DNA of 64,000 nucleotides from a bacterium (lineage in GTDB: Bacteria > ARS69). The stretch lies in assembly GCA_025774805.1 (NCBI GenBank), contig JALGZR010000014.1:1-64000 (forward strand), written 5' to 3'. Position numbers and translations under genes: made by a program. The notes beneath the pieces are model-generated. The model searched no databases, was not told the origin of the DNA, and was given only the letters and a program-made list of their open reading frames with translations. Shown here in pieces: positions 26,031 through 35,273 of the stretch. Positions within the stretch are counted from its first letter, which is position 1. Each line of letters opens with the position of its first letter.

Positions 26031-28151
26031 TCACGGCGCTGCGAGCTCTCGGTACGCCTGCGCCATCCTCTCGTTTCCCGGATCGAGTTCGAGACCGCGC
26101 CGCCAGTGGCGCCGGGCGCTCTCGACGTCGCCCTCCCGGAGGTGGACGTTTCCCAAGTTGAAGAGGATCAGAGGGCTGTTCGGCCTTCGCCGCAGCGCCT
26201 TCAGAAGATCCGCTCGCGCGGCCGCGAGATCCCCCCGAAGGAAGTGGCATCGGGCGGTGAGCAGCGGGCCGTCGGGGACGTCCCGACCGACGGTCGCGGC
26301 GAACTCCCCGGCACGGCGGATCGCTTCCTCGAGATCGCCCGCGTCCCAGGCCTCCACGGCCCGCTCGTAGAGCGTCGGCTCGTAGGAGAACGACACCCCC
26401 GGTCGGGCGGTGAGCGGGAAGGCGTAGAGCCCGAAGCCGGCCACCTCCCGGCTCCGAAGCGTCCACTCCGCGATCATCGGCAAATGCTCCAGGATTCCGG
26501 GGAACGCCTGCCGGAAGGCCTCCTCCTCGCCGGGGCTGAGCACCACATGGGTGACCTCGTGACGGCGCAAGTCCTCGGCGTCGGACCCTCCGAAACGGGG
26601 AAGCGCGGTCCTCGTCCCGTCCTGCAGCAGCGCCGGTGCGAAGCTGCCGAGCACGACGGCGTCGGGGCCGAGGACGGTGTCGAGGGAGGCCTTGGCCTCC
26701 TCCAGCGAGTACGTGCGCCGGGTCGCCCACCCGACGTACTGCGCGGCATCGACGAGGACCGAAAGCACCGTGAGCACGGAGGCCGCGGCGGCGGGCGACA
26801 CGCGGCGAAGCAGGCCCTCGATCCGGTTCGGTCGCTCTTCCCTCCGGCTCCGGAGCCAGAGAGTCCCGGCGAGCCCGGTGAGGGCGAGAGCGAAGACGGC
26901 CGCCCGTCCCGGGGTGGCCCAGGTCTCGATCGCGCCCCGGAGCCGCCCCGCGGTCTCGAGGTCGAGAGCGGAGCCCGGCCGGCCGAGCTCCTCGGCCGCG
27001 ATCGACAGCCAGTGGCGGAGGGAGTCGAGGCCGACGAACAGGGCCGCCGCGACCCAGGCGAGAAGCGCCCCCCTCTCTCGCCGACTTCGGGGCAGTCGGA
27101 GCCCGCCGCGAGACGCCCCCGCGAGAGCCCGGAGTTGGATCGCCGTCCCGGCGATCAGCGCGGGGACGACGGGCACGTAGTAACGGGGCGCCCGGTACGG
27201 GAGAAGCGTGAAGTAGATCCAGGCCGATGCGAACCACAGCGCGAAGAGCGCGGATCCGTCGTCGAGGGCGCGCCGGCGCACCGATCGAATCGCGAGCGTA
27301 CGGAACACGAAGAACGATCCGACGGCGCCCACGACGGGAATCCGGTGGAACACCCAGGCCGTCCGCACGCTCTCCAGGAGGCCCGCCGCCCGCTCGCGAA
27401 TCACGATTCCGAGCGACCGCTCCTCGAACTGCCGGAAGCCGATCGCGATCTGGTCGACGAAGTCCTCCCGGAACGGGACGAGAACCGTCGCGACCCAGAC
27501 CGCCGCGGCGGCGGCGAGGCCGATCAGGGGCCGCCCGATCGCCCGCGCTCTTCCCTCCCGGAGACCGGCGAACAGGAGAAGCGCGGGCAGAAAGGCGATC
27601 GCGTGGAGCTTGCCGAGAAAGATCGCCGCCCCGGCCGCGAAGCCCGCCGCCACGGCCGTTCCTCCCGATCGCCCGAGGGCGAGTCCGGCCGAGAGCATGA
27701 GCAGAGGAGCGATCAGATTCTCCGTGAACGGCACTCGGGCGAAAAGCGTCAGGAACGCACAGGAGGTGCCGAGGACCGCGGCCAGCACTGCGGCGCCGCG
27801 GCCACGGCACCGCCCGACCGCCCAGGCCGTGGCGAGCACGGTGGCGGCCCCGAAAAGGGCGGAGAGGATCTGGGTCGTCCACCGGCTCACGCCGAGAAGC
27901 CGGTACGCGAGCGCGGTGATCCCGTTGTGCAGGGGAAAGAACAGGAGGTCCCGGCTCTCGTCCCGGATCCACTCTCCGTGCTGCACCACGTTCCGGGCGG
28001 CGTGCACGACCGCGGCCGGGTCCGTGTACACGCCCCGCGACCAGGACAGCCGTTCCGCCGGATCGGCCAGGGGCCAGATCGCGCGCAGAAGGAACGCGAT
28101 CCCGACCGCGGCGAGCACCCCCGGATGCGCGAGGGGAGAGCCGTTCCTCAT
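26031..28151 (-). CDS. GT-C membrane glycosyltransferase (GT39-like) with C-terminal TPR, paralogue
   Basis: 706-aa paralogue of the protein at 23346-25493. The same first loop is seen (RLSWSRGVYTDPAAVVHAAR, GEWIRDESRDLLFFPLHN), then RVPFTENLIAPLLM and FLGKLHAIAFLPAL, about 11 TM helices, a soluble segment (about 480-600, ending at PLTARPGVSFSYEPTLYERA) and TPR repeats (ILFNLGNVHLREGDVESAR near the C-terminus). It is expected to transfer a polyprenyl-phosphate sugar on the periplasmic side. The ATG at 28151 overlaps the GT2 gene upstream (ATGA), repeating the GT2 + GT-C pairing seen for the other copy. Confidence 0.8.
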   Translation of the reverse strand: MRNGSPLAHPGVLAAVGIAFLLRAIWPLADPAERLSWSRGVYTDPAAVVHAARNVVQHGEWIRDESRDLLFFPLHNGITALAYRLLGVSRWTTQILSALFGAATVLATAWAVGRCRGRGAAVLAAVLGTSCAFLTLFARVPFTENLIAPLLMLSAGLALGRSGGTAVAAGFAAGAAIFLGKLHAIAFLPALLLFAGLREGRARAIGRPLIGLAAAAAVWVATVLVPFREDFVDQIAIGFRQFEERSLGIVIRERAAGLLESVRTAWVFHRIPVVGAVGSFFVFRTLAIRSVRRRALDDGSALFALWFASAWIYFTLLPYRAPRYYVPVVPALIAGTAIQLRALAGASRGGLRLPRSRRERGALLAWVAAALFVGLDSLRHWLSIAAEELGRPGSALDLETAGRLRGAIETWATPGRAAVFALALTGLAGTLWLRSRREERPNRIEGLLRRVSPAAAASVLTVLSVLVDAAQYVGWATRRTYSLEEAKASLDTVLGPDAVVLGSFAPALLQDGTRTALPRFGGSDAEDLRRHEVTHVVLSPGEEEAFRQAFPGILEHLPMIAEWTLRSREVAGFGLYAFPLTARPGVSFSYEPTLYERAVEAWDAGDLEEAIRRAGEFAATVGRDVPDGPLLTARCHFLRGDLAAARADLLKALRRRPNSPLILFNLGNVHLREGDVESARRHWRRGLELDPGNERMAQAYRELAAP

Positions 28152-28888
28152 GGGCGCGGTCCCGGTGACCGGGCGCGCGGCCCGTTCTCCTCGGACCCGG
28201 GAAGCCGCCGGGCGAGGCCGATTCCGATCGCGAGCAACACTTTCACCACGTAGTAGATCGAGCGGACGGGCGTGATCGAGGAGCTCCCCCCCGTCCGCTC
28301 CCGGAACCGGCAGGGCACCTCGACGATCCGGAAGCCGGATCGCGACAGGAGCACCAGCGCCTCGACTTCCGGGTAGTCCTGCGGATAGTGCTCGGCGAGA
28401 TAGTCGATGACCGATCGGGAGGCCGCGCGGAATCCCGACGTCGTGTCGAGGAATCGTCGCCGCGTGACCCGGGAGACGACCCACGAGAAGAGAATCATCC
28501 CCATGCGGCGCGGGAAGGTGGACCGGTACGCGGTCTCCTCGACGTAGCGCGATCCGAGGACGAGGTCCGCCTCTCCCGCGGCCAGCGGCGGGAGCAGCCG
28601 ATCGATCTCGGAGGGGAGGTGCTGTCCGTCGCCGTCGACCTGGATGGCCACGTCGTAACCGTGGCGCCTCGCGAAGAGGTATCCCGACTGCACCGCCCCG
28701 CCGATGCCGAGATTGAACGGGAGGGAGAGCACCCGGGCGCCGGCACTCCGTGCTTCGCGGCGGGTGCCGTCCGTCGATCCGTCGTCGACCACGAGGACGT
28801 CGAGATCGCCGCGGGCGGTGAGCTCCCGGACCACCTCTCCGACCGCCGCCTCTTCGTTGTGCGCCGGCACGATCGCGAGAACTCTCAT
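28148..28888 (-). CDS. DPM-like GT2 glycosyltransferase
   Basis: 246-aa GT2: VLAIVPAHNEEAAVGEVV, VLVVDDGSTDGT, LPFNLGIGGAVQSGYLFAR, AIQVDGDGQHLPSEID (DxD followed by GQH), LVLGSRYVEE, DTTSGFRAASRSV and YPEVEALVLLSRSGF. The GQH and TSGFR motifs belong to the polyprenyl-phosphate glycosyltransferase group. One hydrophobic stretch near the C-terminus (YYVVKVLLAIGIGL) may be membrane-associated. Its coupling to the GT-C gene at 26031 suggests it supplies that enzyme's lipid-linked donor. Confidence 0.86.
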   Translation of the reverse strand: MRVLAIVPAHNEEAAVGEVVRELTARGDLDVLVVDDGSTDGTRREARSAGARVLSLPFNLGIGGAVQSGYLFARRHGYDVAIQVDGDGQHLPSEIDRLLPPLAAGEADLVLGSRYVEETAYRSTFPRRMGMILFSWVVSRVTRRRFLDTTSGFRAASRSVIDYLAEHYPQDYPEVEALVLLSRSGFRIVEVPCRFRERTGGSSSITPVRSIYYVVKVLLAIGIGLARRLPGSEENGPRARSPGPRP

Positions 28889-29865
28889 CGACCGCCTCTC
28901 CCCGTCATCACGCGGACGACGCCGCGCACGAGCCCCCAACCCCGGGCGTAGGCCCGCAGGGTGCCGACGGCGGCCAGCGCCAGAGGCCCCGGCGACCCGG
29001 CGTGAATCGCGACCTGCAGCGCGAGGACGACGTGCCGGAGCGCGACGAGTCCCGCGGCGAGCAGGGCCCCGAGCGCGAGGGGGGGCGCCGCGAGGGATCC
29101 GGCGAGCAGAATCACCGAGAGCAGGGCCAGCGGCGGGGCGAGCAGATCGGCGGGGCCCGCGTACTCGTCCCCCCGCACCCGGCCGGGATGCCTCGCGTAG
29201 AGGACGACGCGCCACTCTCCGTGGCGCGCCTGCTCCCGGAGGTAGCGGCGGAGCGACGTCGGGTGATGGTGATCCACGATCGCGTCGGGAACGAATCGGA
29301 TGCGGTGGCCCGCGTCGCGAAGGCGGTAGCTGAGGTCGTTGTCCTCCCCCGAGGGGGAACGGTATCCCTCGTCGAAGCCGCCGACCGACTCCAGGGCGGC
29401 CCGGGTCGCCCCCAGGTTGAACGACCCCGCGAACGTGATCTCCCGGGGAAGCCGCGCGTGACGCCACATGATCTCGGCGTGAATCACCTCGGCCAGGAGG
29501 TTCCCCGGGTTCGCGATTCCGTAGCTCCCCCCCGCCACGGGGGTGCTCTCGTCGACCGCGGCCGCCAGGCGGCGGACCCAGTCCCGGCGGGGAACGCAGT
29601 CGGAGTCGGTGAACAGGATCCGGCTCGCCCCCGCCTCTCGCCATCCCCGATTCCGGGCGGCGGCGGGGCCGGCGTTCGGCTGGCTCACGACCCGGGCCCC
29701 TCCCTCCGCCGCGAGGCGGGCGGTGTCGTCGGTCGAGCCGTCGTCCACGACGAGGATCTCGAGACGCCCGTCGAATTCCTGGTCCCGGCACGCGGCGAGC
29801 AGGGGCGGCAGCGTCGGGGCGGCATCCCGGGCGGCGATCACGACGGAGACGTCAGGCGCGGTCAC
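28885..29865 (-). CDS. GT2 glycosyltransferase with C-terminal TM helices
   Basis: 326-aa GT2: VSVVIAARDAAPTLPPLL, ILVVDDGSTDDT, FTDSDCVPRRDWVRRL (DxD), FAGSFNLGATRAALESVGG and SGEDNDLSYRLRDAGH (acceptor/catalytic ED motif). Two or three hydrophobic helices occupy about 240-295. This pattern is typical of enzymes adding sugars to lipid-linked or surface glycans. Its GTG start overlaps the stop of the GT4 gene by 14 nt, and its stop overlaps the DPM-like gene. Confidence 0.83.
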   Translation of the reverse strand: MTAPDVSVVIAARDAAPTLPPLLAACRDQEFDGRLEILVVDDGSTDDTARLAAEGGARVVSQPNAGPAAARNRGWREAGASRILFTDSDCVPRRDWVRRLAAAVDESTPVAGGSYGIANPGNLLAEVIHAEIMWRHARLPREITFAGSFNLGATRAALESVGGFDEGYRSPSGEDNDLSYRLRDAGHRIRFVPDAIVDHHHPTSLRRYLREQARHGEWRVVLYARHPGRVRGDEYAGPADLLAPPLALLSVILLAGSLAAPPLALGALLAAGLVALRHVVLALQVAIHAGSPGPLALAAVGTLRAYARGWGLVRGVVRVMTGRGGR

Positions 29866-31003
29866 GGAGCGCCCTCGCCTCCCACCGGGTCAGAAGATCA
29901 CGGACGGCGGCATCGTGGGTCCCGTGCTCGACGAGCCAGCGACGCCCCGCCTCGGCGCGGGCGACGTCGGGAGCACGGAGCTCGGACCGCACGGCCTCGA
30001 CGAAAGCGGCCGGGCCGGGCTCGTCCGGAATGCGGACCCAGTCCGCGAAGCGCTCCGTGTCGGGAGTGCGGGACGTGACCACCGGGATGCCGGCCGCCAG
30101 CGCCTCGCGCACCTTGATGGACGCGCGGTACGGATTCGCCTCGTCGTCTTCGAGATAGTTCAGCGCGACGTCGGCGAGACCGTAGTACCGGGGCACGTCC
30201 CGGTGCGGAACCGCGCCGGCGAACACCGCGAACCCCTCCGGAAGCGTGCGATGCGCGAGGGCCTCGAGAGGGGACCGGTCGCGCCCGTCTCCGACCACGA
30301 GCAGTCGGGCGGCGGGACGTTCCCGTCCGATCGGGGCGAGGGCCGGCAGAAGCGGCGCCAGGTTCGAGGCGGGTCCGAGGTGTCCTCCGTAGAGCAGCAC
30401 CGGACCCTCCCCGAGCCCCCATCTCGCGCGGAGCTCGGCCCCCTCCGCGGCCGATCTCTCGCGCGCCGCCGTGAACCGCTCGACCTCGACTCCCTGATCG
30501 ACGAAGACCGCCTCCCGGCCCGGGCCGCGGATCTCCCCGACGAGCCGGCGCATCGGCTCGTTGTGCACGGTGATGTCGTCGGCGCCGGCGGCCGCCCTCC
30601 GAAAGAAGCGCTCCACGATCCGCCGCCGGAGGCCGGCCGGGTAGTAGGCGTAGTCGAGGTCGTCGAGATCGACCGCGACGCGGGCGCCGATCCGGCGCGC
30701 CGCTCGAGCTGCCAACCAGACGTTCGGCAGCCCCTTGAGCGCCCACGCGACGTCGGGACGCACCCGTCGCACGGCGGCCAGCCCGTGCAGAAGCCAGAGG
30801 GGGGCCTGGATCTCGGGCGCGCCCGGAAGACGGGGACAGGGGTGCCGCCGGACCCCCGGGGGGGTCTCCACGGGCTCGCCGGGAGGCGCCGGCTCGAGCA
30901 GGTGCGTCTCGTGTCCGGCCCGCGCCAGCGCCCCGGCGAGACCGCGAAACCGGAGTGCGCTTCCCGACTGGTGCTCCACGGACGAAAGCAGCAGGATTCT
31001 CAT
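29852..31003 (-). CDS. Family 4 glycosyltransferase (GT-B fold)
   Basis: 383-aa glycosyltransferase. N-terminal domain: ILLLSSVEHQSGSALRFRG, a glycine-containing nucleotide-binding opening. C-terminal domain: VLLYGGHLGPASNLAPLL, ARLLVVGDGRDRSPLEAL and PYRASIKVREALAAGIPVV in place of the E-x7-E motif. The enzyme probably extends a surface polysaccharide. ATG at 31003 is 6 bp after the sulfatase-like gene stop. The sequence is Arg/Ala-rich, as are its neighbours. Confidence 0.83.
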   Translation of the reverse strand: MRILLLSSVEHQSGSALRFRGLAGALARAGHETHLLEPAPPGEPVETPPGVRRHPCPRLPGAPEIQAPLWLLHGLAAVRRVRPDVAWALKGLPNVWLAARAARRIGARVAVDLDDLDYAYYPAGLRRRIVERFFRRAAAGADDITVHNEPMRRLVGEIRGPGREAVFVDQGVEVERFTAARERSAAEGAELRARWGLGEGPVLLYGGHLGPASNLAPLLPALAPIGRERPAARLLVVGDGRDRSPLEALAHRTLPEGFAVFAGAVPHRDVPRYYGLADVALNYLEDDEANPYRASIKVREALAAGIPVVTSRTPDTERFADWVRIPDEPGPAAFVEAVRSELRAPDVARAEAGRRWLVEHGTHDAAVRDLLTRWEARALRDRA

Positions 31004-31009
31004 GGTTTC

Positions 31010-32767
31010 CTAGTGGATGTATCCGAGAGCGCGCAGGCGGCGCACGGTCTCCGGGTCCAGCCCCTCCCGCCGATCGACCGGATCCTCCGGCAGGCTCTCT
31101 CTCAGATTATCCCAGTCCTCGTCCCGCCCCGCCATCGGCCGGCGTTCCCCCGGATCGGTCACGAGATCGAACGCGATCTCCGTACCGGTCGTCCGGTCGA
31201 GGACGATCTTCCTCCCCCGCCGGTCAATCAGAGCCGTCAGATCCCGTCTTCCCTCCGGGGCAAACGTCTCGATCACGATCGGAGCGACCTCGGGCTCCGG
31301 CGGCGCGCGGTCGATTCCCGCCGCCCACGCCAGCGAGCGCCGGACCTCGGTGATCCCGCGCACCGGGCGGTGCACGCGGTTCGGGCGTGCCGTGCCGTCG
31401 CTCACCCGCCAGAGGCAGGGAACCCGAACGTCCTCCTCGTAGAGCTGCGATCCGTGCGTCAGCTCACCGTGCTGCTCGAGCCCTTCCCCGTGGTCCCCCA
31501 CCACGATCACGCTCCCCCGCCCCGCCGTGGCGTCGTCCCACGCCCGGAGCAGTCTCCCCAGCCACCGGTCGGTCTCCCGCAGCTCGGCGTCGTAGTCCGC
31601 GTGCGGCCACCCGGTGAGCGCCCCTCCGCCCGCGGTCCACCCGGAGGCTTCGCGGGCGAAGCGGCGTCGGAGGATCCCGGGCGCGTCGTACGGCGTGTGG
31701 GGGTCGAACAGGTGGACCCAGAGGAACCGGGGGCCGCTCGCGCCCTCCAGCCAGGCGATCGCCTCGCGGACCGTATCGCGGGCCCTCCGCTCGATGAAAT
31801 CGCCCGGGAGCACGCGGTTCGCGACCCGGACGAGGGCGAGCGCGGTGAGCATCGGATGGACGCGCTCGAGGGGTGAGAACGCGTCGTCGTAGACGGAGAA
31901 GCCCGAGGCCAGACCGGAGAGACCCGCCTTCAGCGGGATCCCGCTGACGAACGCGGCACACTTCCAACCGCGCTCGGCGAGCACGGGCACGAACGTCGGG
32001 ACCGCCGTCGAGAGCGCGGTGCCGTTGTTGAGCACGCCGTGCTCGCGCGGGCGCACGCCGGTGAGCAGTGAGGCGTGGCTCGGGTTCGTGAGGGGGATGG
32101 GGGCGTAGGCGCTCTCCCAGAGCAGGCCCCGGCGCGCGAGACGATCGAGCGCCGGGGTCGTTCCCCGGGGGTATCCGTAGACGGAGAGCCGGTCGGCGCG
32201 CGTCGTGTCGAGCGTCAGCAGAAGGACGTCCCGGGCGCCGGGGACCGGGGGCCCGGCGGGCGGCTCGACGATCCGCGCGGGCCGCAGGGCGAACGCGAGC
32301 GCGGCGGTTCCGGCGAACGCGGCCGCGGCTCCGACGAGGAGACCCGTCTCGCCCAGGTGGGGTCGAATCCGCCGGCCGCCGAGCCTGCCGACGAGGAATC
32401 CGAGAGCGGCGCATCCGACCGCGAGGGCGAGACCGCCCAGAAGCTGGAGGGGGGCGGTCAGGGACTCCCCGAAGAACCACCTCACGTGCGCCCGCACGCC
32501 GAGGGCGAGAAACGCGGCCCCGGCCATCCCCCCCCCGAGCGCGAGCCCGGGAGGGAGGCGGCGCGCCAGTCCGGGGATCCCCGCGACGACGATGCCCGCA
32601 AGGCCGCACGCTCCGAGCGCGATCGCGAGCGACGCCGCCAGGAACGGGGTCGACGTCCCCGGCGCGTCGAACGATCGGGGGTTCTCCAGGAGAACGGCGA
32701 CCCCGTCTCCCAGCCCGAGAGACAGCCCGACGAGAAAACCCGAGCCGATCACGGCGCGTCGCGTCAC
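31010..32767 (-). CDS. Membrane-anchored alkaline-phosphatase/sulfatase superfamily hydrolase
   Basis: 585-aa protein: four or five N-terminal hydrophobic helices (about 5-165), then a periplasmic sulfatase-fold domain. Metal and catalytic features are LLTLDTTRADRLSVYGY (D187, R190), TNPSHASLLTG (about 227-237), HLFDPHTPYDAP and VVGDHGEGLEQHG. In sulfatases the nucleophile is Cys/Ser in C-x-P-x-R; here Thr and His occupy those positions, so formylglycine formation is not possible and activity may be as a phospho- or other transferase. The C-terminus ends in LRALGYIH, common in such proteins. The gene diverges from the + strand gene at 32845. Confidence 0.82.
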   Translation of the reverse strand: MTRRAVIGSGFLVGLSLGLGDGVAVLLENPRSFDAPGTSTPFLAASLAIALGACGLAGIVVAGIPGLARRLPPGLALGGGMAGAAFLALGVRAHVRWFFGESLTAPLQLLGGLALAVGCAALGFLVGRLGGRRIRPHLGETGLLVGAAAAFAGTAALAFALRPARIVEPPAGPPVPGARDVLLLTLDTTRADRLSVYGYPRGTTPALDRLARRGLLWESAYAPIPLTNPSHASLLTGVRPREHGVLNNGTALSTAVPTFVPVLAERGWKCAAFVSGIPLKAGLSGLASGFSVYDDAFSPLERVHPMLTALALVRVANRVLPGDFIERRARDTVREAIAWLEGASGPRFLWVHLFDPHTPYDAPGILRRRFAREASGWTAGGGALTGWPHADYDAELRETDRWLGRLLRAWDDATAGRGSVIVVGDHGEGLEQHGELTHGSQLYEEDVRVPCLWRVSDGTARPNRVHRPVRGITEVRRSLAWAAGIDRAPPEPEVAPIVIETFAPEGRRDLTALIDRRGRKIVLDRTTGTEIAFDLVTDPGERRPMAGRDEDWDNLRESLPEDPVDRREGLDPETVRRLRALGYIH

Positions 32768-32844
32768 GGGCGGCCCCCCCTCTTCACCCGCTTGCGGATC
32801 GTCGGCGTTCGGTTAGGCTCGGCTCTTCCGACCGGAGGGGTGTC

Positions 32845-33756
32845 GTGCGCAGGTGGATCGTTTTGGTCGCGTCCTTGGCCATTCTTCTCACGCTCGTTCG
32901 GGTCGCCGGGTTCCGGGAGGTCGGGGAGATTTGGCGGTCCGTCCGCCCGGCCGGGGTCCTGCTCTCGGTCGCGTGCTACTTCGCGTCGATCGCCGTACGA
33001 ATACTCTCCTGGCGGCGGCTCCTCGGAGAGGGAGCCCCGTCGGTCCGCGGGCTGACGCCGCCCCTCGCCCTCGGATTCGTCCTGGGTCACGTGACCCCGG
33101 CCAAGTCGGGAGAACCGGCCTCCGCTCTTCTGGTCTCCCGGGCGTTCGGCATTCCGCTCTCCCGTACGCTGTCCGTGCTCACGGCGGAGCGGGCGATCCA
33201 GCTCCTCGTTCTCCTGGCCACGTTCGTGCCGGCCGCGGCCTTCACCGCGGGACGAGTGCTCGAGCTCCGCGGTGCCGTCCGGGGCGCGGCCGCGCTCCTC
33301 GTCGTCCTCGCCGCCGCGACCCTCTTCGCCGCTCCTCTCCTGCGACGAACCCGACCCGCGGCGCAGCGGATCCCCCGCTTCGGCCCGGTGCTCGGCGAGT
33401 ATCTCGAGGCCCTCGAGGTCCTTCTCTCCGATCGGGCGCGGGTGATCCCACTCCTCGCGCTCGGCACCCTCTTCTGGACGCTCCAGTACCTCTCGCTCTG
33501 GGCGATCCTCGACGCCGGGGGAACATCCGTCAACCCGATCGGGGCGGCGGCCGTGGCGGGGGCCGCGATCCTGGGAGGCACGCTCACCCTGCTCCCGCTC
33601 GGGACCCAGGACGGGATCAGCGCGGTCGTGCTCGCGGGGCTCGGCGTGCCGATGCGCCGCGGGTTCTCGCTCGCTCTCTTTCACACGGTCCTGTCACTCG
33701 CGTGCGGCGCGGGGCTGGCGCTCGTCGCCCCCCTTGCGATGAGAAGGGAGCGCTGA
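32845..33756 (+). CDS. LPG-synthase-TM/AglD-like membrane protein (UPF0104)
   Basis: 303-aa polytopic protein with seven or eight hydrophobic helices, of the flippase-like domain family (PF03706, AglD/MprF TM part). Motifs: LGFVLGHVTPAKSGEPASA (about 77-94) with the conserved P-x-K/R-x-G-E-P, TLTLLPLGTQDGISAVVL (the family's PGG-x-G-x-x-E region). Members are implicated in lipid-linked substrate flipping, consistent with neighbouring glycosyltransferases. GTG 32845 is preceded by GGAGGGG (32834-32840). A weak TTGCGG-16-TAGGCT promoter precedes it at about 32792-32819. It is one of few + strand genes and converges on the radical SAM gene. Confidence 0.8.
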   Translation: MRRWIVLVASLAILLTLVRVAGFREVGEIWRSVRPAGVLLSVACYFASIAVRILSWRRLLGEGAPSVRGLTPPLALGFVLGHVTPAKSGEPASALLVSRAFGIPLSRTLSVLTAERAIQLLVLLATFVPAAAFTAGRVLELRGAVRGAAALLVVLAAATLFAAPLLRRTRPAAQRIPRFGPVLGEYLEALEVLLSDRARVIPLLALGTLFWTLQYLSLWAILDAGGTSVNPIGAAAVAGAAILGGTLTLLPLGTQDGISAVVLAGLGVPMRRGFSLALFHTVLSLACGAGLALVAPLAMRRER

Positions 33757-33768
33757 GAGCCGCCGCCG

Positions 33769-33783
33769 CACCAGAGGCTGGTG
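33769..33783. terminator. Small hairpin between convergent genes
   Basis: CACCAG-agg-CTGGTG, a perfect 6-bp inverted repeat with a 3-nt loop, lies in the 38-bp gap between the + strand AglD-like gene and the minus-strand radical SAM gene. No T-tract follows on either strand, so it is at most a weak bidirectional terminator. Confidence 0.3.
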
Positions 33784-33794
33784 AGAAACGCAGG

Positions 33795-35273
33795 CTAAAT
33801 CCAGCCGAGGGCTTTGCGGCGGAGGAAGGCCTTGCCCAACCGCCAGGTCTGGGCGAGGTCGTCGCGCGACCGGAACGCGCGCTTGAGCATCATCCCCACG
33901 TACCGGGGGCGAAGGTAGTAGCGGCGGTAGGCGTCGGTGGCGTAGCGCTCGATGTCTTTCTGAGTGAGCCCGTTCCCGCCTTTGCGCTCGTAGCTGACGG
34001 CGGCTTTGGAAAACCCGTCGTGCTGCGACCAATCCTCGCCCGAGACGAGGTGCCCCTCCTTCTCGACGAGCTCCATGAGCCGCGTGCCCGGGAGAGGCGT
34101 GGCGATGCCGAACTGGCAGAACTCGGCGTTGAGGGAGTATGCGTACTCGATGGTCCTCTCGACGGTGTCCCGCGTGTCCCACGGAAATCCGACGATGAAG
34201 CAGTTGTGGACGTCGATGCCGGCCTCTTTCGTCCACTTCGTCGCGTTCGCGATGTCCTCGACCTTTCCGTTCTTGCGCATCTTGTCGAGGATCTCCTGGC
34301 TGGCGCTCTCGCACCCGTAGAGGATGCGGGAGCAGCCCGCCCGCTTCATCTCCCGCAGGAGCTCGAGATCCATGCGATCCGGCCGACACTGCGGGGCCCA
34401 GGTCAGGTCCAGTCCCGCCTCGACGAGCAGCTCACAGATCCGGAGCACTCGCGCCCGGTTGAGCTCGAAGATGTCGTCGTCGACGCGGATCTCCCTCACC
34501 CCATACTCCTCGTAGAGGTGCTTCATCTCGGCGACCACCCGCTCCGCCGACTGGGCCCGCCACTTGTGGCCGTAGATCGTCTGGGGAAACCAGCAGTAGA
34601 TGCACTGGTAGGGACAGCCGCGGGAGGTGATCATGGTGGCGGCCGGCGTCCGGCGGAAGACGCTCTCGTGATACCTCGTCAGATCGACGAGGTCGTACGC
34701 CGGGAAGGGCAGCGCGTCGAGTTCCGCCACGTGGCGCAGGCCGCCGACCTCCACGACCTCTCCCGTCTCGGGATCTCGAACCGCAAGACCCTCCACTTGC
34801 CGCCAGTCGTCGCTCCCCTTCTCCATCCGATCACAGACCTCGTGGAGAGCCTCGTCGTATTCCCCCCGAATCGCGAAATCCACGCTCGGGGTGTCGCTCA
34901 CGACGGATGCTCCCAGGGGAGTGACGAACGGGCCGACGTATCCGACCCGGATCTCCGGTCGATCGGCGAGCGCGTCGGCCAGCGCCCGGTCGACCTGGAT
35001 CTTGATCTGCTCGACGTAGAGCACGACGAGATCCGGGGCGAGCGCGAGGACTTTGGGGACGAGCGCGTCGAACGGGACCTCCTCCGCCTGGCAGTCGATG
35101 TAGTGCACCTCGTGGCCCGCCTCGCGCAGGATCGCGGCCGCTTGGAGGTTCAGGTAGGAGTAAGTGATCTCCCCCGTGACGGAGAGCGCCGGGAACCGCC
35201 GCCCCCCCTTCGTGAAGTGCGAGTCCGGGGACCAGTCGAGGGAGGGAGGGGTGTCGACGAAGAGGATCTTCAC
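33795..35273 (-). CDS. B12-binding-domain radical SAM enzyme (class B-like)
   Basis: 492-aa protein. An N-terminal Rossmann-type cobalamin-binding-like domain (MKILFVDTPP, to about residue 150) lacks the DxHxxG motif, as is common in this class. The radical SAM domain follows with SRGCPYQCIYC (Cys 220, 224, 227), VDDDIFELNRARVL, GCESASQEILDKMRK and NCFIVGFPWDT. The C-terminus (YYLRPRYVGMMLKRAF) resembles the BchE/HpnJ-type group. Such enzymes catalyse methyl transfer or other radical chemistry, often on lipids or secondary metabolites. Paired with a homologue upstream with a 4-nt overlap (35270-35273). Confidence 0.87.
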   Translation of the reverse strand: MKILFVDTPPSLDWSPDSHFTKGGRRFPALSVTGEITYSYLNLQAAAILREAGHEVHYIDCQAEEVPFDALVPKVLALAPDLVVLYVEQIKIQVDRALADALADRPEIRVGYVGPFVTPLGASVVSDTPSVDFAIRGEYDEALHEVCDRMEKGSDDWRQVEGLAVRDPETGEVVEVGGLRHVAELDALPFPAYDLVDLTRYHESVFRRTPAATMITSRGCPYQCIYCWFPQTIYGHKWRAQSAERVVAEMKHLYEEYGVREIRVDDDIFELNRARVLRICELLVEAGLDLTWAPQCRPDRMDLELLREMKRAGCSRILYGCESASQEILDKMRKNGKVEDIANATKWTKEAGIDVHNCFIVGFPWDTRDTVERTIEYAYSLNAEFCQFGIATPLPGTRLMELVEKEGHLVSGEDWSQHDGFSKAAVSYERKGGNGLTQKDIERYATDAYRRYYLRPRYVGMMLKRAFRSRDDLAQTWRLGKAFLRRKALGWI

